Shown in pieces: positions 29,405-38,213 of a DNA stretch of 64,000 nucleotides (positions are counted from its first letter, which is position 1; every line of letters starts with the position of its first letter). The notes beneath the pieces were generated by a model. That model saw nothing but the letters and a program-made list of their open reading frames with translations. It made no database searches and had not been told where the DNA came from. The DNA is taken from the NCBI RefSeq assembly GCF_002026305.1, contig NZ_MVAB01000001.1, positions 1,718,001 to 1,782,000 on the forward strand, in the 5' to 3' direction. The translations under genes and the position numbers were made by a program. The DNA is from Vagococcus martis (GTDB lineage: Bacteria; Bacillota; Bacilli; Lactobacillales; Vagococcaceae).

Positions 29405-30437
29405 AAAATCATTTGTGATACACTCAAATTGTATTTCCAACCAAAGAAAACAAGGAGAGTGATCACAAATGACCTATACACATCTTACTACAGACGAGCT
29501 AGTTTTGATAGAAGCTTATTACCATCAAAATAAAAAAGGAACATACGTTGCGAAACAATTGAAACGAGCAAAACAGACTATCTATAATGTTTACAAAGCT
29601 TTTGATGAGGGATTATCTGCACTAGATTACTATAAAAGATACAAAAATAATAAAAAGAATTGTGGCAGGCGTCCTATTTCTTTATCTGATAATGAAACAG
29701 AATACATTCAAAAGAAGGTTGTTCAAGGATGGACTCCAGATGTCATTATTGGTCGTGCTGAGTTTCCTATCTCATGTTCTATCAGTACTCTTTATAGATT
29801 ATTTAAGCAAGGACTGTTTGATTTGACCGCATTACCTATGAAAGGTAAAAGGAAAGCGAATGGTTATAAAGAAAAAAGAGGTAAACAAGCCTTTAAAAGA
29901 ACCATCCATCAACGTAATAAGGACTATCAACTCTTTAATAATGAATTTGGTCACCTTGAAGGTGACACAATTGTTGGAAAAGATCATAAAAGTGCTGTTA
30001 TCACACTCGTTGAAAGACTATCGAAAGTGATTATTACGTTAAAACCAATAGGCAGACGAGCAATAGATATCGAAAATAGTTTAAATAATTGGTTTAAAAA
30101 GTTTCCATGCCATCTATTTAAATCAATCACATTCGATTGTGGTAAAGAATTTTCTAATTGGAAATCAATCAGCAATCTAAATGATATTGATATTTATTTT
30201 GCCGATCCAGGAACACCATCACAACGTGGCTTAAATGAAAACTCTAATGGGTTATTACGTAAAGATGGATTACCTAAACAAATGGATTTCAACAAAGTTG
30301 AGGAATCTTTTATCCAATCTATCGCTTCTAAAAGAAATAATATTCCTAGAAAATCATTAAACTATAAAACACCATTGGAAGTATTTTTGAGTTATGTAGA
30401 CAACGATATTTTGTCTAGCTTAATTTGACAAATGAAA
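29374..30437 (+). mobile_element. IS30-family insertion sequence, copy 1 (1064 bp)
   Basis: The limits come from comparison with the identical copy at 56816-57879: shared sequence starts CGCCGATTGT and ends ACAAATGAAA. Flanking TAA on both sides is a 3-bp target duplication. Near-terminal inverted repeats are TTGTAAAATTAAGCTAGACA (left) and TTGTCAAATTAAGCTAGACA (right, inward). It is inserted in the last codons of trmB. Confidence 0.9.
29469..30428 (+). CDS. IS30-family transposase
   Basis: A 319-residue protein identical to the one at 56825-57784. It has an N-terminal helix-turn-helix (TTDELVLIEAYYHQNKKGTY), a second one near 85, and an integrase-core DDE domain with HLEGDTIVG, FDCGKEFSNW and RGLNENSNG supplying D, D and E. 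It appears intact. Confidence 0.95.
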   Translation: MTYTHLTTDELVLIEAYYHQNKKGTYVAKQLKRAKQTIYNVYKAFDEGLSALDYYKRYKNNKKNCGRRPISLSDNETEYIQKKVVQGWTPDVIIGRAEFPISCSISTLYRLFKQGLFDLTALPMKGKRKANGYKEKRGKQAFKRTIHQRNKDYQLFNNEFGHLEGDTIVGKDHKSAVITLVERLSKVIITLKPIGRRAIDIENSLNNWFKKFPCHLFKSITFDCGKEFSNWKSISNLNDIDIYFADPGTPSQRGLNENSNGLLRKDGLPKQMDFNKVEESFIQSIASKRNNIPRKSLNYKTPLEVFLSYVDNDILSSLI

Positions 30438-30438
30438 T

Positions 30439-30493
30439 AAATAAAACAGACATTTTCGGACACACTCATAGTACGGAGATGTCTGTTTTATTT
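30439..30493. terminator. Bidirectional terminator between trmB and dhaS
   Basis: AAATAAAACAGACAT (30439-30453) and ATGTCTGTTTTATTT (30479-30493) form a perfect 15-bp stem around a 25-nt loop. It was the trmB terminator before the IS arrived. Confidence 0.8.
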
Positions 30494-31025
30494 GATGGCA
30501 AAAGAACGGTGAGTTGATTAATAATAAGCTCTGTTATAGCCTCTTTTGATAATTGGCAATCATGAAACAACCAGTCTTTGATAGTACCAGTGATGGCAAA
30601 AGAAAAAAAGTTGCGGTTTCTTTTGGCTTGTATGATAAATCCTGTTGGTTAGTTTGATGTGTGAGTAAATAGTAAATGAAGTGCTCAAGTTGATTTGATA
30701 GTTGTGCATCAAAAACATAGGATTCAAGAAGCGTTTTTTGATAGAACACTTGATTTTTTTCAAAATAATCGACTAATCGTTTTATAATAACCGTCCAATG
30801 GTCGTAAGTCACAAAATGTTGCACAATCTCTGTTAGTTCTTGTTGGTATATCCAGACAATTAAATCATCTTTGTCAGTAAAATGATCGTAAAATGTTTGT
30901 CTTCTATATTCAGCGTGAGACATAATATCTTTTATTGATATTTTTTGATAGGGAGTCGTCTTTAATAAATCTTTTAGTGAATAGGCGATGACTTTTTTAG
31001 TAATTAAAGAACCAGGTGACGCCAT
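30466..31025 (-). pseudogene. dhaS: dhaS-type TetR activator, frameshifted near its C-terminus
   Basis: From ATG 31025 (MASPGSLITKK) the frame encodes a TetR-type helix-turn-helix (SIKDIMSHAEYRRQTFYDHF) and ligand domain, and as sequenced stops at 30534. At the T7 run (complement of 30603-30609) one missing T throws it out of frame. Adding one T restores FFSFAITGTIKDWL, the usual DhaS ending, with a stop near 30466. In Lactococcus DhaS activates the dha operon together with DhaQ and dihydroxyacetone. The loss removes the last helices, so activation could be impaired, unless this is a sequencing error or a slippage switch. Confidence 0.75.
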
Positions 31026-31106
31026 GAGAGACCTCCTTTTATTTCCATTGACTATAGAATAACAAGGTGAAAAGAAAAAGACAAATAACTTTTTCTTTTT
31101 GAAAGC

Positions 31107-31158
31107 GGACACATGATAGAAAGTGTCCATTACAAAGAAAGCCTTTTCTTTATATAAT
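31107..31158 (+). promoter_or_regulatory. DhaS operator and dhaK promoter
   Basis: GGACACAT-N6-AAGTGTCC at 31107-31128 closely matches the lactococcal DhaS site GGACACAT-N6-ATTTGTCC. It lies directly before TTACAA (31130-31135) and TATAAT (31153-31158), spaced 17 bp. The position upstream of -35 fits activation. Confidence 0.82.
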
Positions 31159-31191
31159 ACAGTCATAGATAAGAAAATGGAGGAAGCAAAG

Positions 31192-32181
31192 ATGAAAAAA
31201 ATTATAAATCAAACAGATGACATATTAAATGAAATGCTTGAAGGACTCTCTTATGCTTATAGTGATTTAGTGACACGTGTTCCTGAAACAAATGTGATTG
31301 TTAAGAAAAATATTTCAGGTAGTAAAGTAGGAGTTGTTAGTGGTGGAGGAAGTGGTCATGAACCTGCTCATGCTGGATTTGTAGGGACAGGAATGTTAAG
31401 TGCTGCTGTTTGTGGAGAGATTTTCACTTCGCCAACTCCTGATCAAGTATTAGAAGGAATCAAAGCTGCTGATGATGGTGCTGGAGTATTGTTAGTCATT
31501 AAAAATTACTCTGGTGACGTGATGAACTTTGAAATGGCAAAAGATTTAGCTGAGATGGAAGGCATTGAAGTTGAAACAGTATTAGTTGATGATGACATTG
31601 CGGTAGAAGATAGTACCTATACAGCTGGTCGACGTGGAGTCGCTGGAACCATTTTAGTTCATAAAATTTTAGGTCATGCCGCTGAATCAGGTAAAAGTTT
31701 AGCTGAAATCAAAGAAATTGGCGACAAACTAGTTAAAGAAATTAAAACATTAGGTGTAGCGTTAACTGGTGCAACAGTTCCAGCTGTAGGGAAACCAGGA
31801 TTTGTTTTAGAAGAAGACGAAATTGAATTTGGAGTTGGAATTCATGGAGAACCTGGGTATCGCAAAGAAAAATTACAATCATCAAGAAAACTAGCTGAAG
31901 AACTAGTTGGGAAACTAAAAGATGAGTTTAACTGGAAATCTGGCGATAAATATGGTGTGTTAGTGAATGGTTTAGGTGGAACACCATTAATGGAACAATT
32001 TGTTTTCATGAATGATGTGAAAGTTTTATTAGAAGAAGATGGATTAATTGTTGACTTTAAAAAAGTTGGGGACGTTATGACATCAATTGATATGGAAGGT
32101 TTATCGTTAACTATGATTCACATAGATACACCTGAATGGACAGAAGCATTGAAAGCACCTGTTACAACAATTGCGTGGTAA
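31192..32181 (+). CDS. dhaK: Dihydroxyacetone kinase subunit K (PTS-dependent)
   Basis: A 329-residue DhaK. It has the glycine-rich VSGGGSGHEPAHAGFVG near residue 45 and the histidine that binds dihydroxyacetone covalently in GIHGEPGYR near residue 220. The subunit transfers phosphate from DhaL-ADP to dihydroxyacetone. ATG 31192 follows GGAGGAAG; the frame extends upstream but without a site. First gene of dhaKLM-gldA. Confidence 0.96.
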   Translation: MKKIINQTDDILNEMLEGLSYAYSDLVTRVPETNVIVKKNISGSKVGVVSGGGSGHEPAHAGFVGTGMLSAAVCGEIFTSPTPDQVLEGIKAADDGAGVLLVIKNYSGDVMNFEMAKDLAEMEGIEVETVLVDDDIAVEDSTYTAGRRGVAGTILVHKILGHAAESGKSLAEIKEIGDKLVKEIKTLGVALTGATVPAVGKPGFVLEEDEIEFGVGIHGEPGYRKEKLQSSRKLAEELVGKLKDEFNWKSGDKYGVLVNGLGGTPLMEQFVFMNDVKVLLEEDGLIVDFKKVGDVMTSIDMEGLSLTMIHIDTPEWTEALKAPVTTIAW

Positions 32182-32197
32182 AAAAGGAGAGAAATGT

Positions 32198-32776
32198 ATG
32201 GAAGCAAAACAAATTATAAATTGGTTACAACTGTTTACAGATAAAGTTGGCGAAAACAAAGCGTATTTAAGTGATCTAGATACACCAATCGGAGATGGCG
32301 ACCATGGTGCTAACATGGCTCGTGGAACAAGTGAAATGATGAAAGCTATCGAAGAAAAAAATCCTGACACACCAACAGAGGTCTTTAAATTAGCGGCTAT
32401 GACGTTAATTAGTAAAGTCGGTGGTGCATCTGGTCCTTTATATGGTTCTGCTTTTATGGGAATGACAAAAGCATCAATGAAATCAGATGATTTAGTGACG
32501 ATTTTAGAAGGTGGCATGAGTGAAATCCAAAAACGTGGAAAAAGTGAACCAGGTGAAAAAACAATGCTTGATACTTGGTCACGTGTCATTGAATCCCTAA
32601 AAGACGGTTCTTTAACAGAAGAAAAAGTGAAAGAAATTGCCGAAGAAACAAAAGAGATGAAAGCAACAAAAGGACGTGCCTCTTATTTAGGTGAACGTTC
32701 AATTGGACACATTGATCCAGGTGCTATGTCAAGTAGTTACCTATTTGAAGCTATGATAGAAGCAGGAGTGAAATAG
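32198..32776 (+). CDS. dhaL: Dihydroxyacetone kinase subunit L
   Basis: A 192-residue ADP-binding subunit with the metal-binding DTPIGDGDHGANM near residue 28 and the C-terminal GERSIGHIDPGAMSS. It is phosphorylated by DhaM and passes the phosphate to DhaK-bound substrate. The ATG at 32198 follows AAAGGAGAG. Its stop codon abuts the dhaM start. Confidence 0.95.
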   Translation: MEAKQIINWLQLFTDKVGENKAYLSDLDTPIGDGDHGANMARGTSEMMKAIEEKNPDTPTEVFKLAAMTLISKVGGASGPLYGSAFMGMTKASMKSDDLVTILEGGMSEIQKRGKSEPGEKTMLDTWSRVIESLKDGSLTEEKVKEIAEETKEMKATKGRASYLGERSIGHIDPGAMSSSYLFEAMIEAGVK

Positions 32777-33145
32777 ATGAGTTTAGGAATCGTATTAGTA
32801 TCGCATGTATCAGAGATTACAACAGGTATTACACGTTTAATCAGAGAAGTAGCCAAAGACGTTTCAATCACGATAGCTGGCGGTTTAGAAGATAATGGTA
32901 TTGGAACAAGTTTTGAAACGATTATGTCAGCATTTGAAGCAAATGAAGCAGATGCTATCCTAGCCTTTTATGACCTAGGAAGTGCCAAAATGAACTTGGA
33001 ATTAGCAATGGACATGACAGATAAAAATGTCATTTTATATGATACAGCATTAGTTGAAAGTAGTTATACAGCGGCCGCGTTAATACAAGCTGGTGCTGAT
33101 ATAAAAACCATTGAAGAACAATTGAGCGAATTAAAGGTTAAATAA
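32777..33145 (+). CDS. dhaM: Dihydroxyacetone kinase phosphotransfer subunit M
   Basis: A 122-residue EIIA-mannose-type domain only, as in lactic acid bacteria (no HPr/EI fusion). The active histidine is in IVLVSHVSEI at residue 10. It takes phosphate from HPr of the PTS and gives it to DhaL-ADP. Confidence 0.94.
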   Translation: MSLGIVLVSHVSEITTGITRLIREVAKDVSITIAGGLEDNGIGTSFETIMSAFEANEADAILAFYDLGSAKMNLELAMDMTDKNVILYDTALVESSYTAAALIQAGADIKTIEEQLSELKVK

Positions 33146-33161
33146 TCTAGGAGGAAAGATC

Positions 33162-34295
33162 ATGAGAAAAGCATTTATTAGTCCATCAAAATACGTACAA
33201 GGTGAAGATGAATTACTGAATTTAGGTTATTATGTTAAAACATTTGGAAAGACAGCCCTTTTAATCGCACATCAAGACGATATTAATCGTGTGCAAGAAA
33301 AATTAGATAAAACAGCAGAAAAATTTGGTATAACATTTATCCCGAGTCATTTTAATGGTGAATGCTCGCGTGGTGAAGTAGCAAGATTACAAGCTTTTGC
33401 AAAAGAAAACAAAGCAGATTGTGTGATTGGTTTAGGTGGTGGTAAAGCCATTGACACGTCAAAATGTGTAGCTGAAGGAGATAATTTAATTATTGTGCCA
33501 ACAATTGCTGCAACCGATGCGCCAACAAGTCATTCAGCTGTTTTATATACTGAAGATGGTGAGTTTGATGACTATGCTTACTTTAAACAAAGCCCAAGCG
33601 TGGTCATGGTTGATACCACAATTATCGCAAACGCTCCGACAAGATTTTTAGTGTCAGGTATGGGGGATGCGTTATCAACATTATTTGAAGCTCGTGCAAC
33701 AGCGAATTCATTTTCAAATGTTAACGCTGGTTTACCAAATGGTTATGTGACAAAAGAAACAGCACCAGCTAAAAATACGATTGCCGCTTATACATTAGCT
33801 AAAGTGTGTTATGAAACATTACTAGAAAATGGCTACAGTGCCAAAATAGCATGTGACAATAACGTTGTGACACCAGCATTAGAAAATATTGTTGAGACAA
33901 ATATCTTATTATCTGGTTTAGGATTTGAAAGTAGTGGTTTAGCTGCTGTTCACGCGATTCATGACGGATTAACAGCATTAGAAGGAACTCATTCATACTT
34001 CCATGGTGAAAAAGTTGCCTTTAGTGTGATTTGTCAATTAGTCTTAGAAAATGCCTCACAAAAAGAATTACATGAAGTACTTGATTTTAGTTTATCAATT
34101 GGCTTACCAGTTTGTTTAGAAGATATTGGTGTGGAAAGTATTACATTTGAAGAAGCAATGGAAGTGGCTGAAAAAGCATGTATACCTGAAGAATCAATTC
34201 ATTCTATGCCTTTCCCTATTGTTGAAGAAGAAGTTGCGGCTGCCATTATTGCAGCAGATAAAATTGGTCGTGATTACAAAGCGAAACATAAATAA
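33162..34295 (+). CDS. gldA: Glycerol dehydrogenase
   Basis: A 377-residue iron/zinc-containing alcohol dehydrogenase of the GldA group. NAD-binding GLGGGKAIDT lies near residue 94, and metal ligands fall in GDALSTLFEA, AAVHAIHDGL and THSYFHGEKVAF. It oxidises glycerol to dihydroxyacetone, the substrate of the DhaKLM kinase encoded upstream, so the operon forms a full glycerol-to-DHAP route. Confidence 0.96.
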   Translation: MRKAFISPSKYVQGEDELLNLGYYVKTFGKTALLIAHQDDINRVQEKLDKTAEKFGITFIPSHFNGECSRGEVARLQAFAKENKADCVIGLGGGKAIDTSKCVAEGDNLIIVPTIAATDAPTSHSAVLYTEDGEFDDYAYFKQSPSVVMVDTTIIANAPTRFLVSGMGDALSTLFEARATANSFSNVNAGLPNGYVTKETAPAKNTIAAYTLAKVCYETLLENGYSAKIACDNNVVTPALENIVETNILLSGLGFESSGLAAVHAIHDGLTALEGTHSYFHGEKVAFSVICQLVLENASQKELHEVLDFSLSIGLPVCLEDIGVESITFEEAMEVAEKACIPEESIHSMPFPIVEEEVAAAIIAADKIGRDYKAKHK

Positions 34296-34310
34296 TGATT
34301 TAAAGTTTTT

Positions 34311-34343
34311 AAACAGCCAGATTGCCCTATGTTCTGGCTGTTT
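34311..34343 (+). terminator. Terminator after gldA
   Basis: AAACAGCCAGA and TCTGGCTGTTT pair around an 11-nt loop, followed by T-rich sequence. Confidence 0.75.
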
Positions 34344-34398
34344 ATTGTTTTATATACTTATGTTAGACTAGGAAGGAAAAAGAAGAAGGGGGGATGTT

Positions 34399-35388
34399 AT
34401 GACACGGATTATCAATAAACCAAAAGATACTGTTTCACAAGTTTTAAATGGTGTGGCATACATTCATCAAGATATCTTACAAAGAATTCCTAAAACAGGT
34501 ATATTATTACGCAAAGAGTTGACGCCAGATCGTGTCGCAATTATTAGTGGTGGTGGAAGTGGGCATGAACCAGCACATTTTGGGTATATTGGAGAAAACA
34601 TGCTTGATGCTTCAGTAAGTGGACCAATATTTATTCCGCCGACAGCTGAAGAAGTGTTTGAGGCCATTCAAAAAACAGATCAAGGTAAAGGTGTTTTATT
34701 AGTCATAAAAAATTTCGAAGCTGATGTAAATAATTTTTTACAAGCAGAAAAGCAAGCGAAAGAAGCGGGTCATAATGTTTCCCATGTGATTGTCAACGAC
34801 GACTGTTCAGTTGAAACGGGAAGTTTTGAAAAAAGACGTCGAGGTGTCGCTGGAACTGTTTTTGTACATAAAATACTAGGAGCAGCAGCTAGTGAAGGCA
34901 AATCATTAGATGAATTAGTTTCAATAGGAGAAAAAGTCATCAACTCGATGAATAGTCTAGGAGTTGCTTTATCAAGTGGGACAAGTTTAACTGGAGAAAC
35001 GTCTAACTTTACCTTAGAAAAAGATATGATTTCATTTGGTATTGGCATTCATGGTGAGGAAGGATACCGAAGTGAACCATTTCATTCGTCAGAACATTTG
35101 GCTAATGAACTATTAAATAAATTACTCGTTCAGTATGATGATTATACTAATAAAAGATTTGCAATCCTTGTAAATGGTTTGGGCACAACGACGGTAATGG
35201 AGCAGTATGTTTTTTCAAATGATGTCAAAAGGCTATTAAAGTTAGAGGGTGTAACGGTTGTTTATGCTAAAACAGGAAATTATATGACATCAACTAATAT
35301 GGCTGGAATTTCATTGACTCTTTTAGAAATTACCGAAGAAAGTTGGTTAGAGTATCTCAAAAAACCAACTAATGCCTTTGCTTGGTGA
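34399..35388 (+). CDS. dhaQ: DhaK paralogue, probably the co-activator DhaQ
   Basis: A 329-residue relative of DhaK, keeping SGGGSGHEPAHFGYIG and the substrate histidine in GIHGEEGYR but otherwise clearly diverged from the dhaK upstream. In Lactococcus a DhaK paralogue (DhaQ) binds dihydroxyacetone and activates DhaS. Location in the dha cluster without its own dhaL supports this role over a second kinase. It is separated from gldA by a terminator, and GGGGGG lies before the ATG. Confidence 0.82.
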   Translation: MTRIINKPKDTVSQVLNGVAYIHQDILQRIPKTGILLRKELTPDRVAIISGGGSGHEPAHFGYIGENMLDASVSGPIFIPPTAEEVFEAIQKTDQGKGVLLVIKNFEADVNNFLQAEKQAKEAGHNVSHVIVNDDCSVETGSFEKRRRGVAGTVFVHKILGAAASEGKSLDELVSIGEKVINSMNSLGVALSSGTSLTGETSNFTLEKDMISFGIGIHGEEGYRSEPFHSSEHLANELLNKLLVQYDDYTNKRFAILVNGLGTTTVMEQYVFSNDVKRLLKLEGVTVVYAKTGNYMTSTNMAGISLTLLEITEESWLEYLKKPTNAFAW

Positions 35389-35415
35389 TGAAAAAAATTC
35401 TTTTATAAAAAGGGT
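35388..35415 (+). repeat. 28-bp direct repeat, left copy (target duplication)
   Basis: It begins ATGAAAAAAATTC, ends ATAAAAAGGGT and is identical to 37003-37030. It starts on the last base of the dhaQ stop codon. Confidence 0.88.
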
Positions 35416-37002
35416 GTCAATCGAAAATAAAAATGTCCCAAAATGAGGGCTCACATTAGCGCAATCTTTACTGCGTAAAACTTGCACTAATGTGACCATT
35501 ATTGGTAAAATAAGGTACTTTTTGTTTCAGGCTGTTTTTTCAGCCTCATATTCTTCGATAGTACGGTCAATACTTTGAAGATACCTTTTGAAAGACTCAA
35601 GTTTCCACGGATGTGACTGTGGTGGAATGTACTTGCGTCTTTCTTTTTTTATATCTGAAGAAACCCCATCAAACTCTTTTGAATAGGTCTCGTGGTTTTT
35701 TAATCGTCTAGTAGGATAAATTTTTTCTGCTATATTAACATAAATCTCCCCGTTAAAAGCTTTTATAATTAATGCTTTCGTTTTCCTTGTAAAATATTTG
35801 TCGCTACCACCTTCCGTTGGAAGATAAAATTTATTTTGATACTTAATATGATGGCCATTATCGACTATACGATGAGAGACAGTAGCTAGTAATAAATTAA
35901 TTTCAGCTGTTGTAGGAGAAGTTTCATAAACACTTTCTGCAGTTTTGTGACCAAATTGTCGATTAAACTTTCGAATCCATACAGATAGAAATTGATTAGC
36001 CTCCTCTATAGAATGTATATTTGCTATCTCAAGATCAACAGGCAATCTTGATTGCACTGTCCCATTTAAACGTTCTACACGACCTTTTGCTTGAGGAATA
36101 GAGGATGTTTTTATGTCAATACCTAATTGATGACAAGCAAACCCAAACTGCGTGAACGTATCTTCTTCTACAGCTTTTGTTGATTTTCTGTTGTACTCAA
36201 AGACGGTTCGTTTATCTGTTAGAAAAGTGGCAGGAATCCCTTGTTTTGTCAGAATTTGATGAAGAACATGGTAATAACCATTGAGCGTTTCCTGTTGGTC
36301 AAAATAAGCGCCAACAATATTACCTGATGCGTCGTCAATAGCTAAATGAAGATGAGTTATTTGATTTCCAAACCAATTATATGAACTAGCATCTAATTGA
36401 ATTAATTCTCCTTTGTATTTTTTTCTAGGTCGACTAGGATGGGTCTTTTCAGGGAGTTCTAGGTAGTCTTCAGCTCTTGGAACCAATAGGTTCTCTGATT
36501 GTTTGGTTTGTTGACCTTCTTGCTTTATTAATTGTTTGAGTCTTCTTTTTGTCTTTTTTTGAGCCTTTGGTGAAAGTATTTTTTCTTTGTACAGGATGCT
36601 TCTAATTGTAGTATCTGTATAACAGATATGATGGTCGTTTTTCAGTATTTCAGTAAAATGCTTAATATTTGGTTTAATACTAAACGATTGATAACTAGTG
36701 ATTATTTGTTGTTTTACTTTTTCAGGCACAGAGTGCTTATTTTTTCTCCCTCGATTTATATGGACAAATGCTGATTTACCATTTTCCCTGTATGATTTCA
36801 CTAAACGGTTAATTTGTCGTATAGATAAATTAAGTTCAACACTAGCTCTCTTTTTTTGTTTTTTATTTTCAGCGACAGCTTTAATAACTTGATACTTTTT
36901 GGTTTCATTCATTGTTAGATTTATCCTTTTCATAAAGTTATTTTATCATTTTGGGACATTTTGTCTTTCGACCTACTTAGGACATTATCACTTTCGAATG
37001 AT
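35416..37002. mobile_element. IS1202-like insertion sequence (1587 bp)
   Basis: Bounded by 28-bp direct repeats, an unusually long duplication that is characteristic of IS1202-group elements. The ends share the motif TCGAAA-N4-AAATGTCCC near both termini; the right end also has an outer, diverged copy (TTCGAAAGTGATAATGTCC). One transposase gene lies inside, pointing left. It sits between dhaQ and the cold-shock gene. Confidence 0.85.
35527..36933 (-). CDS. IS1202/ISNCY-type DDE transposase
   Basis: A 468-residue transposase with an N-terminal helix-turn-helix (RASVELNLSIRQINRLVKSY), a second one near residue 95 and an rve-type DDE core: LIQLDASSYNWFG, FLTDKRTVFEY and KGRVERLNGT supply D, D and E. 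C-terminal positively charged tail. Intact. Confidence 0.9.
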   Translation of the reverse strand: MKRINLTMNETKKYQVIKAVAENKKQKKRASVELNLSIRQINRLVKSYRENGKSAFVHINRGRKNKHSVPEKVKQQIITSYQSFSIKPNIKHFTEILKNDHHICYTDTTIRSILYKEKILSPKAQKKTKRRLKQLIKQEGQQTKQSENLLVPRAEDYLELPEKTHPSRPRKKYKGELIQLDASSYNWFGNQITHLHLAIDDASGNIVGAYFDQQETLNGYYHVLHQILTKQGIPATFLTDKRTVFEYNRKSTKAVEEDTFTQFGFACHQLGIDIKTSSIPQAKGRVERLNGTVQSRLPVDLEIANIHSIEEANQFLSVWIRKFNRQFGHKTAESVYETSPTTAEINLLLATVSHRIVDNGHHIKYQNKFYLPTEGGSDKYFTRKTKALIIKAFNGEIYVNIAEKIYPTRRLKNHETYSKEFDGVSSDIKKERRKYIPPQSHPWKLESFKRYLQSIDRTIEEYEAEKTA

Positions 37003-37030
37003 ATGAAAAAAATTCTTTTATAAAAAGGGT
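37003..37030 (+). repeat. 28-bp direct repeat, right copy (target duplication)
   Basis: Identical to 35388-35415. Its last base is the first base of the TTGTAT -35 of the cold-shock promoter. Confidence 0.88.
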
Positions 37031-37187
37031 TGTATTTAAATGGAAGTCATGGTATATTAATAAGCGTAGTATATTTGATTCGTTTTAGGAAAATTAACAT
37101 TCTGTTTACATTTCTCCTATTAAGCGTCACATTTATTGCAACAAAATATGCGTATATGATTACGCGATAATAAGGAGGAAACACAAC
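37030..37187 (+). promoter_or_regulatory. Promoter and long 5' leader of the cold-shock gene
   Basis: TTGTAT (37030-37035) and TATATT (37053-37058) are spaced 17 bp, giving a leader of about 120 nt. Long structured leaders are typical of cold-shock mRNAs. A GCGTA/TACGC hairpin at about 37150-37165 sits just before the ribosome site. Confidence 0.6.
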
Positions 37188-37388
37188 ATGGCAAACGGAA
37201 CTGTAAAATGGTTTAACGCTGAAAAAGGTTTTGGTTTTATCACTCAAGAAGGTGGAGAAGATGTATTTGCACATTTCTCAGCTATCCAAGGTGACGGATT
37301 CAAAACTTTAGAAGAAGGTCAAGAAGTGACTTTTGATGTTGAAGAAGGTCAACGTGGACTTCAAGCAACTAACATCGTTAAAGCTTAA
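37188..37388 (+). CDS. cspA: Cold-shock protein
   Basis: A 66-residue OB-fold nucleic acid chaperone with RNP1 KGFGFITQ and RNP2 VFAHF. It melts RNA secondary structure at low temperature. AAGGAGGAAAC precedes the ATG, and a terminator follows. The paralogue letter (cspA/B/C/D) cannot be fixed from sequence alone. Confidence 0.95.
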   Translation: MANGTVKWFNAEKGFGFITQEGGEDVFAHFSAIQGDGFKTLEEGQEVTFDVEEGQRGLQATNIVKA

Positions 37389-37406
37389 TCTAACTTTTAA
37401 TTAAAC

Positions 37407-37440
37407 AAAACCACTTAAGTTAATTCTTAAGTGGTTTTTT
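37407..37440. terminator. Bidirectional terminator after the cold-shock gene
   Basis: AAAACCACTTAAG and CTTAAGTGGTTTT form a perfect stem with T tail; it also ends the convergent pentapeptide gene. Confidence 0.85.
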
Positions 37441-38095
37441 ATTTGCTTGAATCAAGTGGCTCGTCGATTACCATACCAAGAGCTAAACCAATGCTAATCA
37501 TTTGATCCATATTTACGATAAGTCCTTGTATTTTATCAGGAGAAAAGTATAGCTGTTCAAAGTGACAACTAGATAAATTTAATCCAGAAAAAGTAGTGTT
37601 TAGCCAAGTGGAATTTTCAAGGTGGCAGTCATTAAATTCACAATGCTTCCAATCTAAGTCAGAAAACTCAGAAAGGGATAAGTCAGAAGATAACCATCCT
37701 GTATATCTAATTTTAGCAAAGTTAAAAGAGGTGTAAGGCATAGTACATTGCCTAAATTCGCAGTGACTTAGGTAAGAATCAGCAAAGTTAACACCAGTTA
37801 AACGACAATTTTTAAACAGAACACGATGAAACGAACTGTCAATCAATTCCGTATTGGAGAAATCACAGGAATCAAAAATCGTGTCGCTAATTTCAATAGC
37901 CTCACACTGTTGATTGGAAAATGTCGTTTTTTGCCAATGATTTTTATCAAGGATTAACCGATTAATTTGGGCAGTATCTTCTTTGGTAACATGCATAAAT
38001 TGTAAATTATCAAGGGTATTATTAGATAAATCTTCTGGAAAACATGCTTTATCTTCTAGTTTATCTTTTATTAGAATAGGGTGATTTCGTTTCAT
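37439..38095 (-). CDS. Pentapeptide-repeat protein
   Basis: A 218-residue protein whose middle (about 70-185) is built of pentapeptide repeats, A(D/N)LXX-like: FDSCDFSNTELIDSSF, FKNCRLTGVNFADSYL, HCEFRQCTM. These fold into a right-handed beta helix. Some members (Qnr, MfpA) mimic DNA and protect gyrase, but most have no known role and I do not assign resistance. It is transcribed alone, convergent with the cold-shock gene. Confidence 0.85.
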   Translation of the reverse strand: MKRNHPILIKDKLEDKACFPEDLSNNTLDNLQFMHVTKEDTAQINRLILDKNHWQKTTFSNQQCEAIEISDTIFDSCDFSNTELIDSSFHRVLFKNCRLTGVNFADSYLSHCEFRQCTMPYTSFNFAKIRYTGWLSSDLSLSEFSDLDWKHCEFNDCHLENSTWLNTTFSGLNLSSCHFEQLYFSPDKIQGLIVNMDQMISIGLALGMVIDEPLDSSK

Positions 38096-38178
38096 GTATC
38101 ATCCAACCTTTCAAATAGTAAAAACGTCAATTTTAAATTAAGTATAACATATTTTAAAAATAGCTAATCAAAAAAATG

Positions 38179-38207
38179 TTGACTTTTAGATTTAATTCTT
38201 ATACAAT
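38179..38207 (+). promoter_or_regulatory. Promoter of infC-rpmI-rplT
   Basis: TTGACT (38179-38184) and TACAAT (38202-38207) are spaced 17 bp and precede a leader of about 170 nt. Confidence 0.75.
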
Positions 38208-38213
38208 GAAGAA

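Noticed and set aside
34399-35388. Second functional dihydroxyacetone kinase
   Set aside because: No second dhaL or dhaM accompanies it, and the divergence fits a DhaQ co-activator.
37439-38095. Qnr-type quinolone resistance protein
   Set aside because: Pentapeptide repeats alone do not show gyrase protection, and I cannot match it to a known Qnr by eye.
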